Below, piece after piece: positions 42,437 through 51,170 of a stretch of 64,000 nucleotides of DNA. The notes beneath the pieces are model-generated. The model saw only the letters and a list, made by a program, of their open reading frames with translations, was not told the origin of the DNA and did no database searches. Position numbers and translations under genes: made by a program. Within the stretch, counting starts at the first letter, position 1. Every line of letters starts with the position of its first letter. The stretch comes from Streptomyces sp. LUP30 (GTDB lineage: Bacteria > Actinomycetota > Actinomycetes > Streptomycetales > Streptomycetaceae): contig NZ_MJAJ01000002.1 in assembly GCF_001746365.1 (NCBI RefSeq), positions 218,312 through 282,311 of the forward strand, in the 5' to 3' direction.

Positions 42437-42832
42437 TCAACGCTCCGGTACGAAACAGGGCAGTGTGATCTCGTCCGTGAGGGGCCGGAAGTCGACGCGC
42501 ACGCGCATGCCGATGCCGACGGCCTCCGGATCGCCCGCGTCGACGTGGGAGAGCAGGGTGCCGCCTTCGTCGAGGTCGATCACGGCCAGCGCGAAGGGCG
42601 TGTCGAAGCCGGGGCCGGGCGCGCGGTGCACCACGGTCACCGAGTAGACGGTCCCCCGGCCCGCGCTCGGCGCGTAGTGCCAGTCCGGGGCCAGGCACCC
42701 GGGGCAGGCGGGCTCGGGGACGAAGAAGCGCAGGTCACAGCTCGGGCAGTAGGGGACGACCAGCTCGCCGCGCCGGGCCGCCTCCCAGAACGGTTCGGAC
42801 AGTTCACCGGGGACGGGTACGGGCCGGCTCAT
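42437..42832 (-). CDS. DUF35 Zn-ribbon/OB-fold protein
   Basis: A 131-residue DUF35 protein with the rubredoxin-like zinc ribbon (YCPSCDLRF ... ACPGCLAPD, two CxxC pairs) and an OB fold (GRGTVYSVTVVHRAPGPGF; LLSHVDAGDPEAVGIGMRV). In actinobacteria such proteins bind to Ltp2-type thiolase-fold proteins and make a functional retro-aldolase. Its start overlaps the stop of exactly such a gene (42829), by ATGA. It should act as the acyl-CoA-channelling subunit in the cytoplasm. It is the last gene of the operon starting with aldehyde dehydrogenase. Confidence 0.87.
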   Translation of the reverse strand: MSRPVPVPGELSEPFWEAARRGELVVPYCPSCDLRFFVPEPACPGCLAPDWHYAPSAGRGTVYSVTVVHRAPGPGFDTPFALAVIDLDEGGTLLSHVDAGDPEAVGIGMRVRVDFRPLTDEITLPCFVPER

Positions 42833-43980
42833 CGCGCTCTCCCCAGCAGGCTCATCTCGTAGTGCTGCGCACCGGACCCGGCGTTCCCGACGACGGCGAG
42901 CTCGGCGCCCTCGACCTGGTGCACGGCGGTGCCGCGCAACTGCCGTACGGCCTCGACGACTTTGAGCGTCATCTGCTGGGTCCCGTTCCAGGCGTAGGAC
43001 AGGCATCCCCCGTCGGGGTTGACGGGATGCTTGCCACCGACTGCGATGGCGCCACTGGCCGCGAGCGGTCCGCCCTCGCCCTCCCCGCACAGACCGAGTG
43101 CCTCCAACTGCCGGATGACCTCGAAGGAGTTGGGGTCGTACAGGGAGAACACGTCCACGTCATGGGGACCGACGCCGGCCATCGCGTAGGCGCGGGTGGC
43201 CGCGTCCCGGCCGAGTTGGCCGACCTCCCGGTACAGCGCCGGGTTGGCGTACGCGGCCTGGTGGTACTCCATGCCGCCGCCGAGGACGGCGACGGCCGGG
43301 TGCGGCAGGTCGCGGGCCCGTTCGGCGGTGGTGACCACCAGTGCGGCGCCGCCCTCGCCGACGATGCAGCAGTCCAGCAGGTGGAAGGGCGTGGCCACCG
43401 TCCGGGAGGCGAGGACGTCGTCGGCGGTGTAGGGCCCGCGCCCGTACATCATCGCCTCCGGGTTGGTGCTTCCGTTGTTGCGGATCGTGGCGGCGACCTC
43501 GGCCAGCTGGCGGGAGGTCGTGCCGTACTCGTGCATGTGCCGTGCCGCGACCAGCGCGAACTGGGCGACGACATAGCTGCCCCACACGTCGGCGAACTCC
43601 AGGGCCACCCCGGCTCCCACGGGACCGGCTCCGCGCGAGACCAGCTTGCAGCCGCCGACGACGACGGTGTCCGCGTATCCGGCGCTGATGGCGGCGGCCG
43701 CCTTCAGCAGGCCTCGTGAGCCGGCGTTGTCGAGCATCGAGTCGCTGGTCCAGCGCAGGTCCCGGCCGAGCATCCGCGCCCAGGAGCTGCCCTCGCCGGG
43801 TACGCCGCCGGGGCCGGGCCAGTCGACCTGGGCGCCGTCCACGTCGGCCGGGGTCAGTCCGGCGTCGGCGATCGCGCCGCGTACCGCTTCGAGGGCGAGG
43901 TCCATGGCGTCGCGGTCGGGCAGCGTCAGCGCCTGTTCGGTGGCGTGGACGCCGACGACCACGGGTTGGCGGCCGTTCAC
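42829..43980 (-). CDS. Ltp2-like thiolase-fold protein (candidate retro-aldolase)
   Basis: A 383-residue thiolase-fold protein. At the nucleophile position, where thiolases have a Cys, it reads DNAGSRGLLKAA (Ala86/Gly87), and the C-terminal segments lack the GHP and CxG motifs (HPVNPDGGCLSYAWNG; VGNAGSGAQHYEM). This is the profile of Ltp2, which with a DUF35 partner cleaves a beta-hydroxyacyl-CoA by retro-aldol reaction in cholesterol side-chain degradation. The coupled DUF35 gene at 42437 supports the same role. I infer aldol cleavage releasing propionyl- or acetyl-CoA plus a ketone or aldehyde; the co-operonic aldehyde dehydrogenase fits the latter. Confidence 0.83.
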   Translation of the reverse strand: MNGRQPVVVGVHATEQALTLPDRDAMDLALEAVRGAIADAGLTPADVDGAQVDWPGPGGVPGEGSSWARMLGRDLRWTSDSMLDNAGSRGLLKAAAAISAGYADTVVVGGCKLVSRGAGPVGAGVALEFADVWGSYVVAQFALVAARHMHEYGTTSRQLAEVAATIRNNGSTNPEAMMYGRGPYTADDVLASRTVATPFHLLDCCIVGEGGAALVVTTAERARDLPHPAVAVLGGGMEYHQAAYANPALYREVGQLGRDAATRAYAMAGVGPHDVDVFSLYDPNSFEVIRQLEALGLCGEGEGGPLAASGAIAVGGKHPVNPDGGCLSYAWNGTQQMTLKVVEAVRQLRGTAVHQVEGAELAVVGNAGSGAQHYEMSLLGRAR

Positions 43981-43984
43981 GAGG

Positions 43985-45559
43985 TCACCGTCCCGCGCCG
44001 AGGGTGTCGCCGCCGGGATAGCCGCCCCCGCCGAAGCGCTCGTCGAGCACCTCGTAGTCCTTGGCGTGGTCCTTCGTGCGCGGCAGGGCCTCGACGAACT
44101 CGACCGTCTTCGGCTTCTTGTACGAGGCGATCCGCGCCCGGCAGTGCTCGATGACGTCCGCCGCGGTGACCGGCTCGACGCCCGCCCGGAGCACCACCAC
44201 GGCCTTCACGTCCTGCGCCCAGCGCTCGTTCGGCACGCCGATCACGGCGGCCTCCTTGACCGCGGGGTGGGACTCGATGCAGTTCTCCACCTCGGCGGGG
44301 AAGATGTTCTCCGCGGCCGACTTGAGCATGCGGGTCGTCGTCCCGAGGAAGCTGATCGTGCCGTCGGGCTCGCGCCGGCCGAGGTCGGTGGTGTGCCACC
44401 AGCCGAAGCGGAAGCGTTCCTCGTTGATCTCGGGCCGGTTCCAGTAGCCGAGATGCACGAGTTCCCCGCGGACACAGATCTCGCCGGCCTCGCCGACCGC
44501 GCACTCCCGGCCGGTGCCGTCCAGGACGCGTACGGCGGTGAAGGGGCCGGGCCGTCCCGCGTTGCCTGCGCCCGCGTCGCCGTAGGCGCCGGTCACCGCG
44601 AAGCCGGTCACCTCGGTCTGCCCGTACCCGCGGCCCATGCCGCCGCCGTTGCGGGTGAAGCGGCTCTGATCGGTGGGGACGGTGCCCTCCCAGAGCTGCG
44701 CGGCGACGCTCGCGCGCAGGTGGGAGAGGTCGTGGCCGGCCTCGCGGTTGAGGGCGACGAGCTGCGCGATGGTCGGGGGCATCAGGTAGGCGTGGGTGCA
44801 CTTCTCGCCCGCCAGCAGCGGGAGCAGTTCCTCGGCGACCACGCGGCGCACGACCACGTTCTTGCCGCCGTGGACGAAGGCCGGGACGCCCCAGAACTGG
44901 TAGTTGCCGATGTGGAACATGGGGCCGGCGCCGAGGAAGGACGTCTCCGTGCCGATGTCCCCCATCCAGGCGGCGCTCGCGCCCATGGCGAGCAGGTTGC
45001 GGTGCGAGAGCATCGAGCCGGACTGCCGGCCGGAGATCGCCGCGGTGTAGATGACCAGCAGGGCCGCGTCGGGGTCGACGTCGGCGACGGGGTCCTCCGC
45101 CGAGCCGGAGGCCAGGAAGGACTCGTAGGAGTCGGCGCCGTCGGAGTCGTGCCGCAGCCACAACGCCCGGTGGTCGTCGCCGAGTTCGGCCCGGGCCTTG
45201 GCGACCGTGTCCCCGATCTCCTCGTCCTGCCAGACGACGACCGCGGGGTCGAAGTCCTCGACGGCGAAGGCCATCTCGGGCGCTGCCCAGCGCCAGTAGC
45301 CGGGGCAGACCATGGCGCCGATCTTCCCGGCGGCGCCGAGCAGCTCCCAGATGCGGAAGGAGTTCTGGCCCAGCCACAGGATGCGGTCGCCGGAGCCGAC
45401 GCCCGCGTCCGCTAGGGCGCCTGCGAGTCGGTTGGTGCGCTCGTCCAACTGGGGCCAGGTCAGCCGGACGTCGCCGTCGACGAGGGCGACGCGGTCGGGG
45501 AAGGACCTTCGGTGCTCACGGATGATGTCGCCGAACGTCAGGCGACGGGCGGAATGCAT
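43985..45559 (-). CDS. Acyl-CoA ligase-like protein with altered phosphate loop
   Basis: A 524-residue ANL-family enzyme from ATG 45559 (GGAG eight bases before). The adenylate motif (GRGYGQTEVTGF), the GYWNRPEINEERF region and WWHTTDLGRREPDGTISF are present. The phosphate loop reads YTAAISGRQSGSM at residues 171-183 instead of YTSGTTGxPKG, losing the Lys and most Thr/Ser. The C-terminal Lys motif reads RTKDHAKDY rather than PRTxxGK. Relatives with this loop exist in actinobacterial steroid-like clusters, but the reaction is unclear. It lies 37 bases behind the aldehyde dehydrogenase gene. Confidence 0.8.
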   Translation of the reverse strand: MHSARRLTFGDIIREHRRSFPDRVALVDGDVRLTWPQLDERTNRLAGALADAGVGSGDRILWLGQNSFRIWELLGAAGKIGAMVCPGYWRWAAPEMAFAVEDFDPAVVVWQDEEIGDTVAKARAELGDDHRALWLRHDSDGADSYESFLASGSAEDPVADVDPDAALLVIYTAAISGRQSGSMLSHRNLLAMGASAAWMGDIGTETSFLGAGPMFHIGNYQFWGVPAFVHGGKNVVVRRVVAEELLPLLAGEKCTHAYLMPPTIAQLVALNREAGHDLSHLRASVAAQLWEGTVPTDQSRFTRNGGGMGRGYGQTEVTGFAVTGAYGDAGAGNAGRPGPFTAVRVLDGTGRECAVGEAGEICVRGELVHLGYWNRPEINEERFRFGWWHTTDLGRREPDGTISFLGTTTRMLKSAAENIFPAEVENCIESHPAVKEAAVIGVPNERWAQDVKAVVVLRAGVEPVTAADVIEHCRARIASYKKPKTVEFVEALPRTKDHAKDYEVLDERFGGGGYPGGDTLGAGR

Positions 45560-45596
45560 GCTGTTGGCTCCAAAGGCTCCGGAGAGGTGGGGGCCG

Positions 45597-47087
45597 TCAG
45601 ACGCGGCCGATACCCACACCCTTGACGTTGATGAACTCGTCCAGGCCGGCCTTGCCGCCTTCCCGCCCGAACCCGCTCATGCCGACGCCGCCGAACGGTG
45701 TGGCAGGCGAAGTGATGGGATTGGGCCCGGGGTTGACGTAGACCGTCCCGGCCCTCAGGCGCGGTACCAGACGGTTGACGCGCGCGATGTCACGGGACTG
45801 GATGTAGGCGGACAGGCCGTACGCGCTGTCGTTGGCCAGGGCGACGGCCTGGTCCTCGGTGTCGAACGGGGTGATGGCCAGGACCGGGCCGAAGATCTCC
45901 TGCTGGGCGAGATCGCTGCGGTTGTCGACGTCCGCGAAGACGGTCGGCGAGACGAAGTAGCCGTCGGCCGCGAGGTGTTCGCCGCCGAACACGAGCCGGC
46001 CCGCACCGTCCTCGACCGCTTTGTCTACCATGCCCCTGACCCGGTCGCGGGCGGCTTCGCTGATGAGGGGCCCGATGTACGTCGTGGGGTCGAGCGGGTC
46101 GCCCACGGGCAGGTGGGCGACCACCTCGGCGACCCGCGCGACGACCTCGTCGTAGACCGGGCGCTCCACCAGGAGCCGGGTGGGCAGTGCGCAGCCCTGT
46201 CCGGTGTTGCTCATGGCGAAGGCGGCACAGTAGGGGACGACGGTGTCCAGGTCGGTGTCGGCGAAGAGCAGGTTGGCGGACTTGCCGCCGAGCTCGAAGA
46301 CGACCGGCTTGAGGCTGAGGGCCGCGTCGGCCATGATGCGGCGCGCGGTGGCGGGACCGCCGGTGAAGGACATCTTGTCGACGCCGGGGTGGGTCACCAG
46401 GGCCGATCCGGCGTCGCCGAGCCCGGTGACGACGTTGACCACGCCGTCGGGAATGCCCGCTTCGCGGGCCAGGTCGGCGAAGAGCAGCGCGGAGAACGGT
46501 GTGGACTCGGCCGGTTTGATGACCACGGTGTTGCCGGCCGCGAGCGACGGGGGGACTTTCATCGCCAGGGACAGGGCGGGAGAGTTCCAGGTGATGATGT
46601 GGCCGATGACGCCGTACGGCTCGGCGATGGTGTACTCGACGTTCTCGTGCGGGCTGTAGGCCGCGCCGACCATGCCTTCGGTCTTGTCGGCCCAGCCCGC
46701 GTAGTACTCGGTCCACTCGGCGACGTGCGCTCCGACGTTCTCCGCCCAGCCGCCGATGCACACGCCGTTCTCCAGCGGGCAGATCGCCGCGAAGTCGGGG
46801 ATGTGGTCGCGCAGCAGCCCGGCGAAGCGGGTGAGCAGCCGGCGGCGCTCGGCGGGGCGCATGGTGCCCCATACCTCGAAGGCCTGGCGGGCGGCCGCGA
46901 CCGCCTGGTCCACCTCGGTGGGGCCGGCCAGCGGGATGGAGGCCTGGACGAGGCCGGTGGCCGGGTTGCGGTGCTCGTAGTGGCCGCCGCTGGTGTCGGT
47001 GACGTCCTTGCCGCCGATGACCAGACGCGGCTGCGGCAGGTCGTGCTCGGCTCTGTCCTGGTGCAGCTCCACGTCGACCGTGACCAC
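45597..47087 (-). CDS. NAD(P)-dependent aldehyde dehydrogenase
   Basis: A 496-residue ALDH with the general-base Glu in PVVFELGGKSANL, the catalytic Cys in NTGQGCALPTR, the cofactor loop SFTGGPATARRIM, and EIFGPVLAITPFD. The usual FTGSTxxG Ser is Gly here (FTGGPATA), as in other acyl-catabolic ALDHs. It oxidises an aldehyde to an acid in the cytoplasm. A perfect GGAGGT lies before GTG 47087. It is the first gene of a four-gene leftward operon with a ligase, the Ltp2-like protein and DUF35. It may oxidise the aldehyde released by the retro-aldolase. Confidence 0.92.
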   Translation of the reverse strand: MVTVDVELHQDRAEHDLPQPRLVIGGKDVTDTSGGHYEHRNPATGLVQASIPLAGPTEVDQAVAAARQAFEVWGTMRPAERRRLLTRFAGLLRDHIPDFAAICPLENGVCIGGWAENVGAHVAEWTEYYAGWADKTEGMVGAAYSPHENVEYTIAEPYGVIGHIITWNSPALSLAMKVPPSLAAGNTVVIKPAESTPFSALLFADLAREAGIPDGVVNVVTGLGDAGSALVTHPGVDKMSFTGGPATARRIMADAALSLKPVVFELGGKSANLLFADTDLDTVVPYCAAFAMSNTGQGCALPTRLLVERPVYDEVVARVAEVVAHLPVGDPLDPTTYIGPLISEAARDRVRGMVDKAVEDGAGRLVFGGEHLAADGYFVSPTVFADVDNRSDLAQQEIFGPVLAITPFDTEDQAVALANDSAYGLSAYIQSRDIARVNRLVPRLRAGTVYVNPGPNPITSPATPFGGVGMSGFGREGGKAGLDEFINVKGVGIGRV

Positions 47088-47131
47088 GGGTACCTCCTAG
47101 AGACCGCGCAACACTGCGCACATCCAGGCTA

Positions 47132-47146
47132 AATAGCTAACCTATT
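47132..47146. promoter_or_regulatory. AT-rich palindromic operator, site K
   Basis: AATAGCTAACCTATT, almost identical to site B and the clearest palindrome of the family (AATAG/CTATT arms). It lies 45 bases upstream of the aldehyde dehydrogenase start. Confidence 0.78.
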
Positions 47147-47190
47147 CAGCCAAGCTAGTCAATAAGTTCAGAAGACTCCGGGGCGGGGAC

Positions 47191-48333
47191 CTACAGGCCC
47201 AGCGACCGCCCGATGATCTCCAGCATGATCTCCGAGGTTCCGCCGAAGACCCGCTGGACCCGGGTGTCGCGCCAGATGCGCGCGATCTCGTACTCGTTGA
47301 CGTAGCCGTAGCCGCCGAAGAGCTGCATGCACCGGTCGATGACCTCCCAGCCGGTCTCGGAGGTCCAGTACTTGGCGGCGGCGGCCTCCTCGGCCGTCAG
47401 CTCGCCCTGGATCAGGGCCATGATGCAGCCGTCCACGTAGATGCGGGCGGCGTTCAACTTGGCCCTGATGCCGGCGAGCGCGAACCTGTTGGCCTGGAAC
47501 TCTCCGATGGGCTGCCCGAAGGCGGTGCGGGTCTTGGCGTAGTCGAGCGCCAGCACGTAGGCCCGCTCCGCGGCCGCCAGCGAGGAGACGGCGATGGCCA
47601 GCCGTTCGGTGGGGAGGTTGCCCATCATGTGGTAGAAGCCGCGACCCTCCTGCCCGATGAGGTTGTCGGCCGGGACGCGGACCTCGTGGAAGAAGAGTTC
47701 GGCGGTGTCCTGGGCCTTCATGCCGACCTTGTCGAGCTTGCGTCCGCGCTCGAAGCCCTCGGCGCCGCGCTCGACGACGATCAGGCTGATGCCCTTGTGG
47801 CCGGCCTCCGGGTCGGTCTTGCAGGCGACGATCACCAGGTCCGCCAGGATGCCGTTGGTGATGAACGTCTTGGAGCCGTCGATCACCCACGCGTCGCCGT
47901 CCCGGCGGGCGGTGGTGCGGATGCCCTTGAGATCGGACCCGGCGGACGGCTCCGACAGTGCGAGCGCGCAGATCGTCTCGCCGCTGATGACACCGGGCAG
48001 CCAGCGGGCCTTCTGCTCAGGTGTGGTGAGGTTCGCCAGATAGGGCGGGAGGACGTCGTTCTGCAGCCCGAGTCCGATGCCGACCGAGCTGGTGGCCGCC
48101 ATCTCCTCGGCCATGATGGCGTTGTAGCGGAAGTCCCGGACGCCCTGGCCGCCGTACTCCTCGGGGAACTGCCAGCCGATGAGTCCGGCCTTGCCCGCCG
48201 CCGCCCACGCGGCCCTGCTCACCTGGCCGTCGCGCTCCCACTGCTCGGCGTGCGGGGCGCATTCGCGCAGGTAGAAGGTGCGGGCGGTCTCGCGGAACAG
48301 CTCGTGCTCCTCGGTGAAGATCGTTCGGCGCAT
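47191..48333 (-). CDS. Acyl-CoA dehydrogenase (long-chain/isovaleryl type)
   Basis: A 380-residue homomeric-type acyl-CoA dehydrogenase: FPEEYGGQGVRDFRYN, ALSEPSAGSDLKGIRTTA, GSKTFITNGILADLVIV and QLFGGYGYVNEYEIARIWRD. The catalytic base is probably the Glu in NLPTERLAIA on helix G, as in LCAD and isovaleryl-CoA dehydrogenase, because the C-terminal loop reads VFGGTSEIM with no Glu at the SCAD position. ATG 48333 is preferred over GTG 48345 because GGAG lies six bases before it. It is a monocistronic leftward unit, divergent from the six-gene operon beginning at 48419. Confidence 0.9.
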   Translation of the reverse strand: MRRTIFTEEHELFRETARTFYLRECAPHAEQWERDGQVSRAAWAAAGKAGLIGWQFPEEYGGQGVRDFRYNAIMAEEMAATSSVGIGLGLQNDVLPPYLANLTTPEQKARWLPGVISGETICALALSEPSAGSDLKGIRTTARRDGDAWVIDGSKTFITNGILADLVIVACKTDPEAGHKGISLIVVERGAEGFERGRKLDKVGMKAQDTAELFFHEVRVPADNLIGQEGRGFYHMMGNLPTERLAIAVSSLAAAERAYVLALDYAKTRTAFGQPIGEFQANRFALAGIRAKLNAARIYVDGCIMALIQGELTAEEAAAAKYWTSETGWEVIDRCMQLFGGYGYVNEYEIARIWRDTRVQRVFGGTSEIMLEIIGRSLGL

Positions 48334-48358
48334 GCTCGACTCCACTCAGGCATCTCGC

Positions 48359-48380
48359 TTATTTAGCTGAAGTAGTTATA
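48359..48380. promoter_or_regulatory. AT-rich operator, site L
   Basis: TTATTTAGCTGAAGTAGTTA, with TA following to 48380, lies in the 85-base divergent gap. It contains a TTTAGCT half like site D and a TAGTTATA half like site I. It probably controls both directions. Confidence 0.65.
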
Positions 48381-48418
48381 CGATAGCGCTGTATCGAGGC
48401 CTGGGCGAGGGAGGGCGC

Positions 48419-49174
48419 GTGAGCGTACGGGACAAGGTGGCGCTCGTCACCGGAGCGGGACGCGGTATCGGCGAGGCGATCGCCGACCGACTCGCCGCCC
48501 AGGGAGCCGCGGTCGCCGTCTGCGACCTGGACCCGGAGGCCGCCGCCGAGGTCGCCGGCCGACTCGTCGAGCGGTACGCGGTGCGGGCGACGGCGGTCGG
48601 CGCGGACATCTCCGACAGCGCGGCCGTGCATGCGGCCGTGAAGCGGGTGACCGTCGAGCTCGGTCCGGTGGACGTCCTCGTCAACAACGCGGCCGTCGAC
48701 GTCATCGGCCGCTTCGTCGACAGCACCGAGGACACCTGGGACCGGATCATCGACGTCAATCTGCGCGGCACGATCACGATGACCCGGGCCGTGCTGGACT
48801 CGATGATCGGGAGCGGGGGCGGCCGGATCGTGCACATCGCCTCGGACGCCGGCCGCGTCGGCTCGTCCGGCGAGGTGGTCTACTCCGCGACGAAGGGCGG
48901 GGTCATCGCCTTCGGCAAGGCGCTGGCCCGCGAGGTCGCCCGGCACGGCATCACCGTCAACAGCGTCTGCCCGGGCCCGACCGACACCGCACTGCTCGGA
49001 CAGGTCGCCGACTACAGCCAGAAGATGTACGACGCGACGGTGCGGGCCATCCCGCTGCGCCGCGTCGCCCGGCCCGACGAGATCGCCTGTGTGGTGGCCT
49101 TCCTCGCGTCCGACGACGCCGCCTACATGACCGGGCAGACGCTCTCGGTCAGCGGCGGCCTCACGATGGTCTGA
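48419..49174 (+). CDS. Short-chain dehydrogenase/reductase
   Basis: A 251-residue SDR with TGAGRGIGEA, NNAAVDVIGRF, IASDAGRVGSSGEVVYSATKGG (Ser, Tyr, Lys) and the end TLSVSGGLTMV. D38 after strand 2 (VCDLD) suggests NAD. It is first in a rightward operon: SDR, crotonase, CaiB transferase, MFE-2-like SDR, DoxX-like, acyl-CoA dehydrogenase. A 2- or 3-hydroxyacyl-CoA dehydrogenase role is likely by context. Confidence 0.88.
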   Translation: MSVRDKVALVTGAGRGIGEAIADRLAAQGAAVAVCDLDPEAAAEVAGRLVERYAVRATAVGADISDSAAVHAAVKRVTVELGPVDVLVNNAAVDVIGRFVDSTEDTWDRIIDVNLRGTITMTRAVLDSMIGSGGGRIVHIASDAGRVGSSGEVVYSATKGGVIAFGKALAREVARHGITVNSVCPGPTDTALLGQVADYSQKMYDATVRAIPLRRVARPDEIACVVAFLASDDAAYMTGQTLSVSGGLTMV

Positions 49175-49175
49175 G

Positions 49176-49955
49176 GTGAACACCGTGCTGCGTGTCGAAC
49201 TCCGGGACAGAATCGCCGTGTTGACGCTCGACCGGCCGGGGCAGCTCAACGCCCTCGGTTCCGAGACCGCTGAACAGCTGAAACGAGCTCTCGACGACCT
49301 CCGCGACAACGACGACGTGCGCGCCCTGGTCATCACCGGCGCGGGACGGGCCTTCTCGGCCGGCGCCGACCTCGGTGAGATCGAGTCGTTCACGGCGCCC
49401 GGGGAGTTCCGTGCCTTCGTGGGGCGCCTGACCGAGGCGTTCGCGCTGCTGGAGGACTTCCCCAAGCCGTCGGTGGCGGCCGTCCACGGGTTCGCCTTCG
49501 GCGGCGGCCTGGAACTGGCCCTCGCCTGCGACCTGCGGGTGGCCGAGCGCGGCACCCGGCTGGGCCTGCCCGAGATGAAACTCGGCGTGCTTCCGGGCGC
49601 GGGCGGCACCCAGCGGCTGCCCCGCCTCCTGCCGCCGGCGATCGCCAAGCAGATGATCCTCACCGGCGAGCCGATCGACGCGGAGCGGGCCCACGCGCTC
49701 GGGCTCGTCAACGAACTCGCCGAGCCCGGCGGCGCGCTCAAGACCGCCGAAGCCCTGGCCGCGAAGCTGAGCGCCGGCGCCCCGCTCGCGCTCGCGGCGG
49801 GAAAACGGCTGATCGACTACGGGCTCGGCATGGACCTGGAGGCGGCGATCGCGTACGAGCGCGAAACCGTCGCGGTGCTGTTCAGCACCGAGGACCGGTC
49901 CGAGGGACTCAAGGCCTTCCGGGAACGCCGACCGGGCGACTTCCGCGGCGTGTAG
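49176..49955 (+). CDS. Enoyl-CoA hydratase (classical, both catalytic Glu present)
   Basis: A 259-residue crotonase with the full hydratase signature: [27 protein letters not shown] (oxyanion hole), FGGGLELALACDLRVA (first Glu) and LGLPEMKLGVLPGAGGTQRL (second Glu). It is the only one of the six crotonases in the window with both. It should add water to a trans-2-enoyl-CoA to give an (S)-3-hydroxyacyl-CoA. It starts one base after the SDR stop (TGAGGTG). Confidence 0.93.
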   Translation: MNTVLRVELRDRIAVLTLDRPGQLNALGSETAEQLKRALDDLRDNDDVRALVITGAGRAFSAGADLGEIESFTAPGEFRAFVGRLTEAFALLEDFPKPSVAAVHGFAFGGGLELALACDLRVAERGTRLGLPEMKLGVLPGAGGTQRLPRLLPPAIAKQMILTGEPIDAERAHALGLVNELAEPGGALKTAEALAAKLSAGAPLALAAGKRLIDYGLGMDLEAAIAYERETVAVLFSTEDRSEGLKAFRERRPGDFRGV

Positions 49956-49992
49956 CAGGCGTGCAAGCGCCCGAGTGATCTGGAGGTGGGCC

Positions 49993-51147
49993 GTGCGGCC
50001 ACTGGAGGGCTGTTCCGTGGTGGAGTTGGGCATGTGGGTGGCGGCACCGGCCGCGGCCACCATGCTCGCCGACTGGGGCGCGGACGTGGTGAAGGTGGAG
50101 GCGCCGACCGGCGACCCCAACCGCTACACGCTCAAGCACGTCGGCCAGGACATCGACAGCGCGCCCCCGTTCGAGACCGACAACCGCGGCAAACGCGGGA
50201 TCGTCCTCGACCTGCGCTCGCCGGAAGGCAAGGACGTACTGGAGCGGCTGCTGGATCGCGCCGACGTGTTCGTCACCAACCTCCGGCCGGGTGCCCTGGA
50301 ACGGCTGGGCCTGTCCCCGGACGAGCTGTGCACCCGCCATCCCCGCCTGGTCGTCGGCACGTTGACGGGCTACGGCTGGACGGGCGCCGAGCGTGACCGC
50401 GCCGGGTACGACGTCTCCGCGTTCTGGGCCCGGCCCGGCATCGCCGCCATGCTCAACCCGGCCGGGGAGCCGCCGCCCGGCATCCGGCCCGGACTCGGCG
50501 ACCGTACGGCTGCGGCCAACCTGGTCGCCGGCGTACTGGCCGCGCTGCTGCGACGCGAACGCACCGGCGAAGGCGGCGTGGTGGACGTGTCCCTGCTGCG
50601 GTCCGGCACCTACGCCAACGGGAACGACCTCGCCCTGCAGAACTTCTTCGGCAAGCGCGGCCGTACCCGCCACCGCACCGAGCACGAGTCGCCGCTCTAC
50701 AACTCCTACCGGGCCGCCGACGACCGCTGGTTCTGGCTGGTCGGCCTCGAGGGCAACCGGCACTGGCCCGGTGTCGTCAAGGCACTCGGGCGCGAGGACC
50801 TGGAGACGGACGAACGGTTCGCCACCGGCAAGGCCCGGCGCGGCCACGTACGCGAACTGATCGCCGTGTTCGACGAGGAGTTCGCCGAGCGGCCGCTGGA
50901 CGAGTGGGCCGAGCGTTTCGACGCCGAGGGGGTGTGGTGGGCGCCCGTGCAGACCCTGGCGGAGGTGGCGGCCGATCCGCAGGCGGAGGCGGTCGGGGCG
51001 TTCGTCGAACAGCCAGGCATGGGTGACGCGCCGCCGCTGCGGACGGTGGCGACCCCGGTCGCCTTCTGGGGCGTCGACGAGAAGCCCCGCGGCGGCGCAC
51101 CGACGCTCGGCGAGCACACCGACGAAGTGCTCCGCGAACTCAACTGA
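49993..51147 (+). CDS. CaiB/BaiF (family III) CoA transferase
   Basis: A 384-residue family III CoA transferase: CSVVELGMWVAAPAAATMLADWG, DVVKVEAPTGDPNRY, DVFVTNLRPGALERLGL, GTLTGYGWTGAERDRAGYD and TLGEHTDEVLREL. GTG at 49993 is chosen because GGAGGT lies six bases before; a GTG at 49975 has no such site. It transfers CoA between acyl-CoA and a carboxylate. It is only distantly similar to the product of 28511, so the two may handle different acids. Confidence 0.9.
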   Translation: MRPLEGCSVVELGMWVAAPAAATMLADWGADVVKVEAPTGDPNRYTLKHVGQDIDSAPPFETDNRGKRGIVLDLRSPEGKDVLERLLDRADVFVTNLRPGALERLGLSPDELCTRHPRLVVGTLTGYGWTGAERDRAGYDVSAFWARPGIAAMLNPAGEPPPGIRPGLGDRTAAANLVAGVLAALLRRERTGEGGVVDVSLLRSGTYANGNDLALQNFFGKRGRTRHRTEHESPLYNSYRAADDRWFWLVGLEGNRHWPGVVKALGREDLETDERFATGKARRGHVRELIAVFDEEFAERPLDEWAERFDAEGVWWAPVQTLAEVAADPQAEAVGAFVEQPGMGDAPPLRTVATPVAFWGVDEKPRGGAPTLGEHTDEVLRELN

Positions 51148-51170
51148 ACTCTCAACCCTGGAGGTACGGC

